A stretch of 64,000 nt of DNA. Origin: Acidobacteriota bacterium (lineage in GTDB: Bacteria; Acidobacteriota; Terriglobia; Terriglobales; SCQP01). The position numbers and the translations under genes are program-made. The stretch's first letter is position 1. Each line of letters begins with the position of its first letter. Positions 49,424 to 59,197 of the stretch are shown piece after piece. The notes below the pieces were generated by a model, which saw nothing but the letters and a program-made list of their open reading frames with translations, searched no databases and was not told the DNA's origin. Location: NCBI GenBank assembly GCA_004299485.1, contig SCQP01000002.1, positions 62,001-126,000 of the forward strand, read 5' to 3'.

Positions 49424-52400
49424 ATGACAGGTGTGCGCCTGCGAGTTTACTTTGGCCTTCTTGTGGCTGCGCTGTTAACCGGTGGGATGCTGTGGGCGCA
49501 AGGACCCGGCCAGGCGGCGATGCAGTTCCGCGAGATCGGGCCGGCCGAGGGGGGCGGACGGGTATGCTGCGTGGCCGGCATACCGGGGCGGCCGGACATT
49601 TATTATGTCGGAACGGCGGGCGGTGGGGTGTGGAAGACGACCGACGGCGGCTTCCGGTGGAAGTCGATTTTCAGCCACGAGACTACGGAGACCATCGGCG
49701 CGGTGGCGCTGGCGCCATCGAACCCGAACCTGGTATGGGTGGGCACGGGCGAAAGCAACGTGCGCAATGACGTGATTGATGGCCACGGGCTATTTTTTTC
49801 TCCCGATGGCGGGCAGACGTTCCGGGAAGTGGGGAAGAAGTACTTTGACCACGCTGGGCAGATCGCCAAAATCATCATCAATCCTGAGAACCCGGAGGAG
49901 GTTTGGGTTGCGGTCTTAGGACATGCGTTTGGGCCGAACGACGAACGCGGCGTGTTCCGCACCATCGACGGCGGCGCAACCTGGCAGAAGGTGCTGTACG
50001 TCAACGCCATGACGGGTGCGATTGATCTGGCGATGAAGCCAGGGAATCCGCGCGTGCTAGTGGCAGCGATGTGGCAGACGGTGCGGCACCCGTGGGGACT
50101 GGAAGATGGCGGGCCGGGAAGCGGGATTTATAAATCGACCGACGGCGGCGCGAGCTGGACCGAGCTGAAGGGCCATGGTCTGCCCAAGCCGCCTTATGGC
50201 CGCATTGCGTTGGAGTTCGCGCCCAGCGCGCCAAGCCTGCTGTATGCAGAAATTCAGGCGAAGCAGGGTGTGTTCTGGCGCTCGGACGATGATGGCGCGA
50301 ACTGGACGATGGTGAGCAACAACGACCAGCTCAATTCGCGGCCGTTTTACTTCAGCCGGTTCGAGGTGATGCCGAACAATCCCGATGACATTTATTTTTT
50401 ATCGGTGCGGATGTCGTATTCCTCCGATGGCGGCAAGACGTCGCAGCCGGCGGGGGTGACGCTGCACTCGGATCACCATTCGCTGTGGATGGATCCAACC
50501 AATCCGCGGCGGATGATCGAGGGTGATGACGGCGGCGTAAACTTCTCGCACGATGGCGGCAAGAACTGGATTCACGTGGTCAATCTGCCGATTGAAGAAG
50601 GCTACACGGTGCATGTGGACAGCGAACAGCCTTACCACGTGTGTGTGGGCCTGCAGGATAACGACGCCTTTTGTGGGCCTTCGCAGGCCGATGCGTGGCC
50701 GAATCAGTGGCGCGACGTGGCGGGCGGCGACGGCGAGTACGCCGTGCCGGCGCCGAGCGATCCGAACATCTTATATGCCGAGTCGCAGGAAGGCGACGCG
50801 CAGCGGATTGACCTGAACACGGGGCGGCGCACCGGCATCAAGCCCATGCCTAACTTCACGTCGGGCGAGACCAACTACGTCTACGCCATGCCGGCGCGGT
50901 TCAACTGGACGACGCCGATTGCGGTCAGCGCCACCAACCCAAACGTGGTCTATATGGGCGCCAACCGGCTGTATAAGTCAATCGACGGCGGGCATTCGTG
51001 GACGGCGATCAGCCCGGATCTGACGCTGAACGACAAGAGCAAGGAGCAGGCCTCGGGCGGCGTGATTGATCTGGACATGACGGGCGCCGAGACCGCGGAT
51101 ACGATCCTGTCGTTTGCGATTTCGCGGATTGATCCGGAGACGATCTGGGTGGGCACCGACGATGGCCTGGTGCAGGTGACGCACAACGGCGGCAAGACGT
51201 GGGCGCGGGTGAGCGACAACATTTCGGGTCTCAAGCCCTGGGGACGGTTGCAGGAGATGGAGGTCTCGCCGTTCGAACCCAACACGGCCTATGTTGCTTA
51301 CGACCGGCACGAGATGAATGATGCGCACCCGTACGTCTTTAAGACGCACGACGGGGGCAAGACCTGGACGGAGATCGACGCCGGGCTGCCGGATGACTAC
51401 GTGGCCCATGTGATCCGCGAGGACCCGAACCAGAAGGGGCTGCTGGTGTTGGGCACCGATTACGGGCTGTATCGGTCGGACAATGACGGCGGGACCTGGA
51501 CGCGGATTCATGATGGCTTCCCGACCGTGGTCGTCTATGACCTGCAGTTCGTGAAGCGGACGCACAGCCTGGTGGTCTGCACGCATGGGCGTGGCCTGTA
51601 CATTATGGACAACATCGTACCTTGGGAGCAGATGGCGCGGCCGCAGGTGGCGTCGGCGCCGTTTACGCTGTTCCCGATCCTCGATGCGGTGAAGTTCCAG
51701 AGGATGGGATTCACCGACTTGAACATCAATCCGCTGGCGCGGCGCACACCGCAGCCGCCGCAGGGGGCGGTGATCCAGTACAACCTGGCGAAAACAGTAC
51801 ATGCGGTGCATCCGGAGGCTGCACCGCCGCCGCTGACGCCCGAGCAGCAGGCGATGCTGGAGATGGCCGAGCATTATGGCTTCACGCCGCCGGGGAGGGG
51901 ATCGAACGGGCCGGTGAAAATTGAAATCACCGATGCCGAGGGGCATTCCGTGGCCACGATCCATGGCAGCGGGCACGCGGGCGTCAATCGGGCGGTGTGG
52001 GACGGGACGTATGATCCATCGCCAGTGAAGCCGCCGCCGGCGAGCGGACGAGGCGGATTTTTTGCGTTATTCCGTGGCGGCGGGCGCGGGCTGCGGGCGC
52101 TGCCGGGACGGTATAAGGTCACGGTGACCGTGCCGGGATTGGCGCCGCAAGCGCAGTGGGTCAACCTGCAAGAAGACCCGCGGGTGAAGGTAAATCTGGC
52201 GGCGCTAAAGGCGACGCTAGCCGCCGGTCAGGCGATGCAGCCGGATATCGACGCCATGAACCGGATGCTTGACGGCCTCGCCAGCCTGCACACGCAGCTT
52301 GGCGCATTGCAGAAGAACCTGCCCAACGTTGCCAGCGTAGGCGGGCCGGGCGCGTTTGACGCGGAGCTGAGCGCGGCCAAGGCGCTCGATGAGAAGATCA

Positions 52401-52729
52401 GCAGCTTGCAGCATATACTGGTGCCGCCACCGAAGCATGAGGATTACGGTGGAATTGCCGGCTTCGCGTCCGATTTTAACGGTATTTTCCGCGAAGTCAG
52501 CGGCGGGTTCAATACCTTCCCGCCGCCGCAGGTTGTGGGCGACTGGGCGACGGCGCGCACCAAACTCGAAAGTTATCTCACGCGCTACAACGCCATCCTC
52601 AATCAGGACGTTGTGGCCTTTAATCGGCAGGCACTGGCGCATCGCGGCATCACCCTGGTGGCCGGTAACCCCGTATCCCTCGGCCGTGCGCCTGCGGTGT
52701 TGACCGCGGCCACCGCCGCTAACCGCTAA
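49424..52729 (+). CDS. Secreted sortilin/VPS10-like beta-propeller protein, first paralogue
   Basis: An 1101-residue exported protein with a signal peptide (LRVYFGLLVAALLTGGMLWAQ). Residues 25-720 form tandem propeller blades with Asp-box-type repeats such as KTTDGGFRWKSI, KSTDGGASWTEL, SDDDGANWTMV, THNGGKTWARV and SDNDGGTWTRI, and the block VWKTTDGG plus DHAGQIAKIIINPENPEEVWVAVLG near the start. The C-terminal 380 residues are a linker followed by a helical part (ALQKNLPNVASVGG). Acidobacteriota encode many such proteins, thought to bind or process glycans or peptides; no catalytic residues can be assigned here. Confidence 0.85.
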   Translation: MTGVRLRVYFGLLVAALLTGGMLWAQGPGQAAMQFREIGPAEGGGRVCCVAGIPGRPDIYYVGTAGGGVWKTTDGGFRWKSIFSHETTETIGAVALAPSNPNLVWVGTGESNVRNDVIDGHGLFFSPDGGQTFREVGKKYFDHAGQIAKIIINPENPEEVWVAVLGHAFGPNDERGVFRTIDGGATWQKVLYVNAMTGAIDLAMKPGNPRVLVAAMWQTVRHPWGLEDGGPGSGIYKSTDGGASWTELKGHGLPKPPYGRIALEFAPSAPSLLYAEIQAKQGVFWRSDDDGANWTMVSNNDQLNSRPFYFSRFEVMPNNPDDIYFLSVRMSYSSDGGKTSQPAGVTLHSDHHSLWMDPTNPRRMIEGDDGGVNFSHDGGKNWIHVVNLPIEEGYTVHVDSEQPYHVCVGLQDNDAFCGPSQADAWPNQWRDVAGGDGEYAVPAPSDPNILYAESQEGDAQRIDLNTGRRTGIKPMPNFTSGETNYVYAMPARFNWTTPIAVSATNPNVVYMGANRLYKSIDGGHSWTAISPDLTLNDKSKEQASGGVIDLDMTGAETADTILSFAISRIDPETIWVGTDDGLVQVTHNGGKTWARVSDNISGLKPWGRLQEMEVSPFEPNTAYVAYDRHEMNDAHPYVFKTHDGGKTWTEIDAGLPDDYVAHVIREDPNQKGLLVLGTDYGLYRSDNDGGTWTRIHDGFPTVVVYDLQFVKRTHSLVVCTHGRGLYIMDNIVPWEQMARPQVASAPFTLFPILDAVKFQRMGFTDLNINPLARRTPQPPQGAVIQYNLAKTVHAVHPEAAPPPLTPEQQAMLEMAEHYGFTPPGRGSNGPVKIEITDAEGHSVATIHGSGHAGVNRAVWDGTYDPSPVKPPPASGRGGFFALFRGGGRGLRALPGRYKVTVTVPGLAPQAQWVNLQEDPRVKVNLAALKATLAAGQAMQPDIDAMNRMLDGLASLHTQLGALQKNLPNVASVGGPGAFDAELSAAKALDEKISSLQHILVPPPKHEDYGGIAGFASDFNGIFREVSGGFNTFPPPQVVGDWATARTKLESYLTRYNAILNQDVVAFNRQALAHRGITLVAGNPVSLGRAPAVLTAATAANR

Positions 52730-52738
52730 GGAGGATTC

Positions 52739-55700
52739 ATGAAGCTGAAATCAGTTTTGACTGCTTCAGCGCTGGCCGTGCTCGCTCTGGGTGTGGCCGC
52801 GCTGCCGTCGCAGGCACAATTTTTCCGCCGCCCGAACCAAAACAGCAAGCCAATGCAGTTTAATGACATCGGGCCGGCGCTGGCTGGTGGACGGGTGTCG
52901 TCGGTGGTTGGCATTCCTGGCAATCCGAATATTTATTACGCCGGCACGGCCGGCGGCGGCGTTTGGAAATCGAGCGACGGCGGCAACACCTGGAAGGCGA
53001 TTTTCCAGCATGAACCGACCTCGTCGATCGGCGCGGTGGCGCTGGCGCCCTCTAATCCGAATCTGGTTTGGGTGGCGACCGGAGAGCCGAACATCCGCAA
53101 CGACGTAATGGTCGGGCACGGACTGTATTTTTCTTCCGATGCCGGCACGACCTGGACCGAGATTGATCCGCAACTGTTCCACAACGCAGGGCAGATGTCG
53201 AAAATCGTGATCAACCCGCACAACCCGGAGGAAGTCTGGGTCGCGGTGCTGGGGCACGCCTTCGGCCCGAACGACGTGCGGGGCGTGTATAAGACTACCG
53301 ACGGCGGCAAGACGTGGAAGCGCACGCTGTTCGTGAACGATCACACGGGCGCGATTGCACTGGCGATGCAGCCAGGCAATCCTGAAGTGCTGCTGGCGGG
53401 GATGTGGGATGTGGTGCGGCATCCGTGGGGGCTGGAGAATGGCGGCCCGGGCAGCGGGCTGTACCGCTCGACCGATGGTGGCGACACCTGGACGCGCATC
53501 ACCAAGGGACTCGATGCGGGTTCCTATGGCCGCATCGGGCTGGGCTTTGCGCCGAGCGCGCCGGATACGGCGTATGCCATCGTGCAGGCGAAGAAGGGCT
53601 TGTTCTATAAGTCGACCGATGCCGGACTGAGCTGGACGCCGGTGAGCGACAGCGACAACATCGACGCGCGGCCGTTTTATTTCAGCCGCTTTGTGGTGGC
53701 GCCAAACAACCCGGAAAAGATCTATTTCCTTTCGACCATGCTCAGCTTCTCGACCGACGGGGGCAAGACGCTGCAGCGCGCCGGCCGCGTGCATCCCGAC
53801 AATCACAGCCTGTGGATCGATCCGGACAATCCGAACCGCATTCTCGAGGGCAACGACGGCGGTGTGTATCTTTCGTACGACGCCGGGCTGCATTTCCGCT
53901 TCCTCGATACGATTCCGATTGAGGAGGATTATATGGTCTCGGCCAGCAACGAACCGGCCTACAATCTCTGCGCCGGCTTGCAGGACAACAACGCCTGGTG
54001 CGGGCCGTCGTCGCGCAACAGCACCATGAGTTGGTCGGTGGCGGCGGGCGGTGACGGGGAGTACGCTGTGTTCGCGCCGAGCGACCCGAAGATCGTTTAT
54101 GCCGAATCGCAGAATGGCTCGGCCTCGCGCATCAATATCGGCAACGGGCTTTCCACCAGCATCATTCCGTATGAGCTGGGGGTATCCGACATCAAGCAAT
54201 CGGATTTGAAATACCGCTTCGGCTGGACGACACCAATTGAGGTCAGCCCGACGAACGCCAACAGCGTGTACATCGGTGGCAATGTGCTATTTCACTCGAC
54301 CGACGGTGGTTATAGCTGGAAGGTCATCAGCCCGGATCTCACCCGCAACGATAAAGCGAAGCAGGTGCAGAGCGGCGGTGAAATTGTAAATGACCTGACC
54401 GGCGCGGAGACCTACGATACCCTTCTTTCGATCGCGCTTTCGCCCACGGATTCCAGAACTATCTGGACCGGCGCGGACGATGGCGTGATCGAAGTGACGC
54501 ATAACGGCGGCCAAACCTGGACGCGCGTGGATAGCAATATTCCGGACCTGCCGCAGTGGGGCCGGGTGCAGCAAATTGACGTTTCGCCGTTCGATTCCAA
54601 CACCTGCTACGTTACCGTTGACCGGCACATGAACGACGACAACAAGCCCTATGTCTATAAGACGAATGATAGCGGCAAGACCTGGACGTCGATTTCGGCC
54701 GGGCTGCCGCAGGATAACTCGGCGCGCGTCATCCGTGAGGACCCGAACGAGAAGGGCTTCCTGGTGGTGGGCACTGACACCGGGCTGTTCTACTCGCGCG
54801 ACGACGGCTCGACCTGGACGCAACTGAAGCGCGGTTTCCCGACTGTGCCGGTGTTCGACGTTCAGTTCGTGAAAAAGACGCACGATCTGCTGGTGGCGAC
54901 GCATGGCCGCGGCATTCTGGCGCTGGATGACATCATCCCGCTGGAGAAGACCACGCCCGCAGTGGCCGCGGCCCCGCTGACGGTGCTTCCCATCCTCACC
55001 GATTACGACCTGCGCGGCGGTAAGCTGGGCGGCGGCGGATTCTTCGGCTTTGGAGGCGGCTCGGGCGCGCACATCTACTACAACCTGAGCGAGGCGCATA
55101 AGGGCAAAAACAAGGTGACCATCGCCATCAGCGACAGCCACGGCAACCTGGTGACGACACTGACAGGAACCGGCAACCAGGGGCTGAATGAAGTTTCCTG
55201 GCGTGGTAATTACGACGGGCCAGTGACGGCGATTCTGCCGCGGTCCAGCGGCGGTTTTGGCTTTTTCTTCCGGCCGCGCGGCACGCCGGGCAAGCCCACG
55301 CCCGATGCGGGACCGCACGCGGTTCCGGGCGCGTACACGGTCAAGGTGACGGTGGCGGGCCTGCCCGCACAGTCACAGACTGTGCGGTTAGAAGAGGACC
55401 CACGCTGGCCACACCCGGTGGATGCCATTGCCAATGCCGAGACGACGCTGCGCATGTCGCTGGCAGCGCGCGATCAGATGTCGGCACTTAACCAGATGCT
55501 CACCGGCCTGCAGAGCATGAAGTCGCAGCTCCAGGCCGAGCAGGCGAGCATGAAGACTCTCGACGAGAGCGGCTCGGGCAACTATGGGGGCGTGATCAGC
55601 GCGGCCAAGGAGTTCTCGGGCAAAGTGGTGACGCTGGAGAACGCGCTCTACAATCCTGACGGGCAGAAGAACGAAGGAACGGCGTTTTTGAGCGCGTTCC

Positions 55701-55960
55701 AGCAGAAGTTCGAAAGCGCGTACGAGGACCTGGGGAACGTATATGACACGGCTCCCCGGCCGACCGACGTGACCCTGTGGCACTCGCTGCAAGCCGAACT
55801 GCAGGACTATCTCGGCCAGTACAACGGCCTGCTGCGCGCCGACGCCGTCGCCTACAACCGGCTAGCGGCCAAGAACCACGCCATCACGCTGGCGGTGGGT
55901 GAGCCGATCACGCTGCCCGCGGCGAGCGGGCGCGCCGTTGCGGCCCGCCGGCGCAAGTAG
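52739..55960 (+). CDS. Secreted sortilin/VPS10-like beta-propeller protein, second paralogue
   Basis: A 1073-residue tandem duplicate of the preceding gene, 9 bp downstream with the Shine-Dalgarno GGAGG. Signal peptide KSVLTASALAVLALGVAALPSQAQ; propeller blades with KSSDGGNTWKAIF, RSTDGGDTWTRI, HSTDGGYSWKVI, THNGGQTWTRV and SRDDGSTWTQL; the block VWVAVLGHAFGPNDVRGVY is nearly identical in both. A Gly-rich insert (GGKLGGGGFFGFGGGSGAH) replaces the first paralogue's linker. The C-terminal helical part is also similar. The two genes are certainly one transcript, ending at the terminator just downstream. Confidence 0.85.
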   Translation: MKLKSVLTASALAVLALGVAALPSQAQFFRRPNQNSKPMQFNDIGPALAGGRVSSVVGIPGNPNIYYAGTAGGGVWKSSDGGNTWKAIFQHEPTSSIGAVALAPSNPNLVWVATGEPNIRNDVMVGHGLYFSSDAGTTWTEIDPQLFHNAGQMSKIVINPHNPEEVWVAVLGHAFGPNDVRGVYKTTDGGKTWKRTLFVNDHTGAIALAMQPGNPEVLLAGMWDVVRHPWGLENGGPGSGLYRSTDGGDTWTRITKGLDAGSYGRIGLGFAPSAPDTAYAIVQAKKGLFYKSTDAGLSWTPVSDSDNIDARPFYFSRFVVAPNNPEKIYFLSTMLSFSTDGGKTLQRAGRVHPDNHSLWIDPDNPNRILEGNDGGVYLSYDAGLHFRFLDTIPIEEDYMVSASNEPAYNLCAGLQDNNAWCGPSSRNSTMSWSVAAGGDGEYAVFAPSDPKIVYAESQNGSASRINIGNGLSTSIIPYELGVSDIKQSDLKYRFGWTTPIEVSPTNANSVYIGGNVLFHSTDGGYSWKVISPDLTRNDKAKQVQSGGEIVNDLTGAETYDTLLSIALSPTDSRTIWTGADDGVIEVTHNGGQTWTRVDSNIPDLPQWGRVQQIDVSPFDSNTCYVTVDRHMNDDNKPYVYKTNDSGKTWTSISAGLPQDNSARVIREDPNEKGFLVVGTDTGLFYSRDDGSTWTQLKRGFPTVPVFDVQFVKKTHDLLVATHGRGILALDDIIPLEKTTPAVAAAPLTVLPILTDYDLRGGKLGGGGFFGFGGGSGAHIYYNLSEAHKGKNKVTIAISDSHGNLVTTLTGTGNQGLNEVSWRGNYDGPVTAILPRSSGGFGFFFRPRGTPGKPTPDAGPHAVPGAYTVKVTVAGLPAQSQTVRLEEDPRWPHPVDAIANAETTLRMSLAARDQMSALNQMLTGLQSMKSQLQAEQASMKTLDESGSGNYGGVISAAKEFSGKVVTLENALYNPDGQKNEGTAFLSAFQQKFESAYEDLGNVYDTAPRPTDVTLWHSLQAELQDYLGQYNGLLRADAVAYNRLAAKNHAITLAVGEPITLPAASGRAVAARRRK

Positions 55961-55983
55961 GCTGCGCGCAAACTCGGAACCGC

Positions 55984-56022
55984 GCGAGCCCGGCAAGCGA
56001 TTGCCGGGCTCGCAGCTTTTTT
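55984..56022 (+). terminator. Rho-independent terminator
   Basis: A perfect 13-bp stem, GCGAGCCCGGCAA paired with TTGCCGGGCTCGC, closed by a GCGA (GNRA-type) tetraloop and followed after GCAGC by a T6 tract. It lies 23 bp after the second propeller gene and is the clearest intrinsic terminator in the window. Confidence 0.93.
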
Positions 56023-56114
56023 GGCCCGCGGCGAGCTCAACCTCTGGCTCAGCGGCCGGAGAGGAGTTCGAAGCCTGCGTTAACTCGACCGCAGTGCTGG
56101 GCGGGGGAGCTACT

Positions 56115-56975
56115 TCAAATACTCAGGACGGGGCAGTGGGCGTCGCGGATGAGGGCATAGGTAAGGTCACGCATGCGGCCCAGGGCGCCGGCGACGGGGC
56201 TGCGGCCGATGACGAGCAGTCCGGGATGCAGCGCGTCGGCGGCATCCAGGATGGTTTGCCGGATGGGGCCGCTGGCGAGGCGTACCTCCGCGTGCGTGCC
56301 GGCGGAGCGCTGCAGGTCGCTGATTCTTTGCTGCGCATTGCGGGCCGGCTGTTCCTCTTCGCGGTCAAACAAGACGGTCAGATCGGACTCGCGAACGGGC
56401 AGCACGTGAAGGATCGAGAGTTGGGCACCGGCCGCCTGGGCGAGCTGGCCGGCATAGCGCAGGACGCGGGCACCTTCGTCGTCGAGGCGGATGGCGCAGG
56501 CGATCTGGCGCTGGCCGGCAGCGTGGACCTGCCGGTCGACCGAATGTTGCGGGGTGAGCACCGCGCAATCGGCGTCGTTGAGAACCTTAGCGGCGGTGGA
56601 ACCCAGCAGCGCGTGGCGGAACGCGCCTTCGGAGTAGGTAGGGATGACAATCAAATCAAAGTGGTGGGTCCGGGCGGCGGTGGCGATTTCCTCCGCGGGT
56701 TCACCCAAGGCGATCTTGCGCACGCATGAGGGTGCGGGCAGATCTTGCGCAAGGAAGGCGTCAAGGCGCTGCCGTGCAAGACCGCCCTGCTCTGCTTCGA
56801 TTTCAGGCACGGTACGGCCAAGGAGTTCGAATGCGCTGAAGTCGAACGGCTTGATTACGTGGAGCAGGGTCACGCGGGCGCCGAAGATACCTGCCAGGTT
56901 GCGGACGAAGGGCGCGGCCGCGGCGCAGGCGGGGGAGAAGTCGACGGGGAAGAGAATGGTTTGGATCAGGGCCAC
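56115..56975 (-). CDS. Tandem universal stress protein (two Usp domains)
   Basis: About 286 residues with two Usp folds. Domain 1: TILFPVDFSPACAAAAPFVRNLAG, LLHVI, and the nucleotide-loop region FDLIVIPTYSEGAFRHALLGSTAAKVLNDADCAVL. Domain 2: IACAIRLDDEGARVLRYAGQLAQ, LSILHVLP and LLVIGRSPVAGALGRMRDLTYALIRDAHCPVL. ATP-binding G-x9-GS-type residues are better kept in domain 1. GTG 56975 is chosen, directly after the stop of the upstream zinc-finger gene, so the two are coupled; an upstream ATG at 57002 would overlap. Confidence 0.85.
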   Translation of the reverse strand: MALIQTILFPVDFSPACAAAAPFVRNLAGIFGARVTLLHVIKPFDFSAFELLGRTVPEIEAEQGGLARQRLDAFLAQDLPAPSCVRKIALGEPAEEIATAARTHHFDLIVIPTYSEGAFRHALLGSTAAKVLNDADCAVLTPQHSVDRQVHAAGQRQIACAIRLDDEGARVLRYAGQLAQAAGAQLSILHVLPVRESDLTVLFDREEEQPARNAQQRISDLQRSAGTHAEVRLASGPIRQTILDAADALHPGLLVIGRSPVAGALGRMRDLTYALIRDAHCPVLSI

Positions 56976-56976
56976 G

Positions 56977-57237
56977 TCAGAAGCCGAGCTCAACCTGATC
57001 AATGTAACACCACCCCCAGTCTTCGCCTGGTTCGAGCGACTTCATGACGGGGTGATGGGTTTTGTGGAAGTGCTTGGTTGCGTGCTTGTTTTTGGAGGAA
57101 TCGCAACAGCCGACGTGGCCGCATTCCAGGCACAGGCGCAGATGCACCCACTCATCACCCGTGCGGAGGCATTCTTCGCAACCGTCGGTGCGCGGCGAGA
57201 CGTCGCGGATCTGATTCAGGTGAGTACAAACCGCCAT
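56977..57237 (-). CDS. UBP-type zinc-finger protein
   Basis: An 86-residue protein that is almost entirely a ZnF-UBP domain: CEECLRTGDEWVHLRLCLECGHVGCCDSSKNKHATKHFHKTHHPVMKSLEPGEDWGWCYID. All zinc ligands (CxxC, CxxC-GHxGCC, H-x-H pattern) appear present. In eukaryotes this fold binds the ubiquitin C-terminus; bacterial stand-alone copies have no established ligand. It is followed directly by the Usp gene, implying a joint stress-related role. Confidence 0.9.
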   Translation of the reverse strand: MAVCTHLNQIRDVSPRTDGCEECLRTGDEWVHLRLCLECGHVGCCDSSKNKHATKHFHKTHHPVMKSLEPGEDWGWCYIDQVELGF

Positions 57238-57251
57238 GGTGATCTCCTGCG

Positions 57252-57509
57252 CTAGACATCCTTGCCGTCGTCGCGATACTCCTCGGGGATATCATCCTCG
57301 GGCAGTTCTCGCGTGCGCACGGGCCGTTCGGGCTGGTCGGATGCGTCCTCTACGCCCTCGATCACTTCCGCCTCGAAGGGCTGACCCTCATCGATGAGTT
57401 CTTTGACACTTTCGGAGTCCGCATCGCTGCGCGCGGGAAGGCCCTGGTCATCGCCCGCTTGTCCGGCGGATTCGTTGGAGAATTTGGGGTTCTTAGGCTT
57501 GTGCTTCAT
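57252..57509 (-). CDS. Small acidic, disordered protein of unknown function
   Basis: An 85-residue protein, KHKPKNPKFSNESAGQAGDD followed by an acidic tail (EAEVIEGVEDASDQPERPVR and ELPEDDIPEEYRDDGKD). Basic head and acidic tail, no hydrophobic core, no cysteines: probably unstructured. It lies 14 bp upstream of the ZnF-UBP gene in the same direction and may be cotranscribed. The role is unknown. Confidence 0.55.
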   Translation of the reverse strand: MKHKPKNPKFSNESAGQAGDDQGLPARSDADSESVKELIDEGQPFEAEVIEGVEDASDQPERPVRTRELPEDDIPEEYRDDGKDV

Positions 57510-57557
57510 GGCGATCCCCCTCCCTTTTCCATGCCCTTAGTATGAACTGCGTTGAGA

Positions 57558-59153
57558 CTAGCTGAGCCGGAGCTCGTCCCAAGGGCCTTGCCACTCGCAG
57601 GGACGGCCTTTGGTGCGGAAGGTGGTGCGATCCTGGGCAGTCGAGAGGGTTACGTAGACGTCGATGCCCTTGAAGGTGTCGACGCCCGCTGGACCGCTGG
57701 CGTGCCAACAGAGGGTGCCAATGCGCGGGACGAGGTGGGTCGGGACTTCGCGGCCGTCAACCGGGACAGTGTCATGGCGGACGCCGGTGCGATCGAGGAC
57801 GAAGTGGGTGCGGCGCCAGCCCTGGACTGTGGCGGGCGTGATGGCGCCATAGTGGCGGCGAATGAGCCACATGAACGTCCAGAAGCGTGTGCCTGTGATG
57901 TTGAGACCGAAATACGACGGGCGCTGCTCGGCGTTACCGTGCTGGCGCATGGGATGGCCGGGATCGTAGGCGTTATCTTCGTTGTAGCTGTCGCGCGCCT
58001 CGACGTTGTTGGTGGAGACTATGTAGGCGGCATTCCGCTCGCCCATGTCGCCGGGCTTGCGGATGGCGTAGCGCGCGGTGCCGTGCTGATCGGCAGGTAT
58101 GCTTTCGACGACGAAGGCGTGTTGCGCGTCCGATACCATCCAGTTGGCCCCGCGGGTGCATTTGCCGATGACGATCTTGTAGCCGGATTTGGCTCGATAT
58201 TCGGGACGGCCGACGGTGAGCAGCTCGACGGCGTGGCGGGCGCTATCGCCAAACGAGGTGGCGTAGAAGTTGCCGACTTGCCAATCCAGACCAGGGCGGC
58301 GATAGCCAGAAAACGGCTGGGCCAGAGTGGGGGCGAGAATGCCCATGCCGCCGCCAGCGTAGCCGCTGACGGCCACGCCGCGCTCATTCATAGCGTGCTC
58401 GCTGCCGATTTCACCGGCAGAATCGGTCACAGTGAAGCGGTGCGCGCGCTTGTCGCTGGGTCGCGCGATGAAGGTGACTAGATATTCCTGCGGGAAAAAG
58501 TGCTGGTCTTCGGAGCTGCAATGGATGGTCTTGCTGCCGGTCGAGGCGGGTAGCATGATGGCGCCGCTGCAGCAGTGGAAATCGTCCTCTTCGGGCGCCA
58601 GCTCGGCCGTGGCGCTGTGCGGTGGTTTGCCCTGCAGACCGAAGTAGCTGTTGATCATCAGGATTTTTTCGAAATTGGTCAGCTCATGCGGAAACGCTGA
58701 GCGCTGGAGCTCGGTGGCGGCGCCGTCGGCAAGGCCGTGCATGAACTCCAGCGCCTCGGGGACCAGCAGCTCGTAATAAGCGTTCTGATGATGCAGGTAT
58801 TCGGCCATCACTTCCGGGCTGCCCTGGATGGGGAGCAACTCGCGGTACCAGCCCTCGTAGACCATGCGGATGAGATCGCCGGCGCGCTCGCCATACTGTA
58901 GGCCCATGGCGTGCCAGGAGCCGGCCAGCTCACCCAAGTAGCGAGGGTGGGGATCAAAGGCGGGATAGCCGGGAGCGCGGTAGTAGCGGTCGAGGGCGCG
59001 GTTGTGGCCGGTCCAGTCTTTGGGTTCAGGAATGTCGAGGGGCGTGTTGCGACGCGGCGCGGGCCGCGCCGTTTGGGCTACGATTCCACTGCCGCTAACG
59101 GCCGCTGCCGCGCCTGCGGTTGCGGCCAGTTTCATCCAAGTACGCCGGTCCAT
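57558..59153 (-). CDS. Tat-exported C45/Ntn-type acyltransferase-like hydrolase
   Basis: A 531-residue protein with a twin-arginine-like signal (MDRRTWMKLAATAGAAAAVSGSGIVAQ). The mature part contains WHAMGLQYGERAGDLIRMVYEGWY and, around residue 205, DDFHCCSGAIMLPASTGSKTIHCSSEDQHFF, which resembles the catalytic Cys region of C45 peptidase/isopenicillin-N acyltransferase-like proteins, in which the Cys is freed by autocleavage. GSEHAMNERGVAVSGYAGGG follows. It could be a secreted acylase or phospholipase-B-like enzyme; the substrate is unknown. Confidence 0.7.
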   Translation of the reverse strand: MDRRTWMKLAATAGAAAAVSGSGIVAQTARPAPRRNTPLDIPEPKDWTGHNRALDRYYRAPGYPAFDPHPRYLGELAGSWHAMGLQYGERAGDLIRMVYEGWYRELLPIQGSPEVMAEYLHHQNAYYELLVPEALEFMHGLADGAATELQRSAFPHELTNFEKILMINSYFGLQGKPPHSATAELAPEEDDFHCCSGAIMLPASTGSKTIHCSSEDQHFFPQEYLVTFIARPSDKRAHRFTVTDSAGEIGSEHAMNERGVAVSGYAGGGMGILAPTLAQPFSGYRRPGLDWQVGNFYATSFGDSARHAVELLTVGRPEYRAKSGYKIVIGKCTRGANWMVSDAQHAFVVESIPADQHGTARYAIRKPGDMGERNAAYIVSTNNVEARDSYNEDNAYDPGHPMRQHGNAEQRPSYFGLNITGTRFWTFMWLIRRHYGAITPATVQGWRRTHFVLDRTGVRHDTVPVDGREVPTHLVPRIGTLCWHASGPAGVDTFKGIDVYVTLSTAQDRTTFRTKGRPCEWQGPWDELRLS

Positions 59154-59197
59154 AAGGAACCTCCAGTAGGCTGGCTCAGAGTTTACAATTAAGTAAC

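Noticed and set aside
49424-55960. Duplicate propeller genes as an assembly artefact
   Set aside because: The two copies differ throughout at the nucleotide level and in C-terminal linkers, so this is a true duplication.
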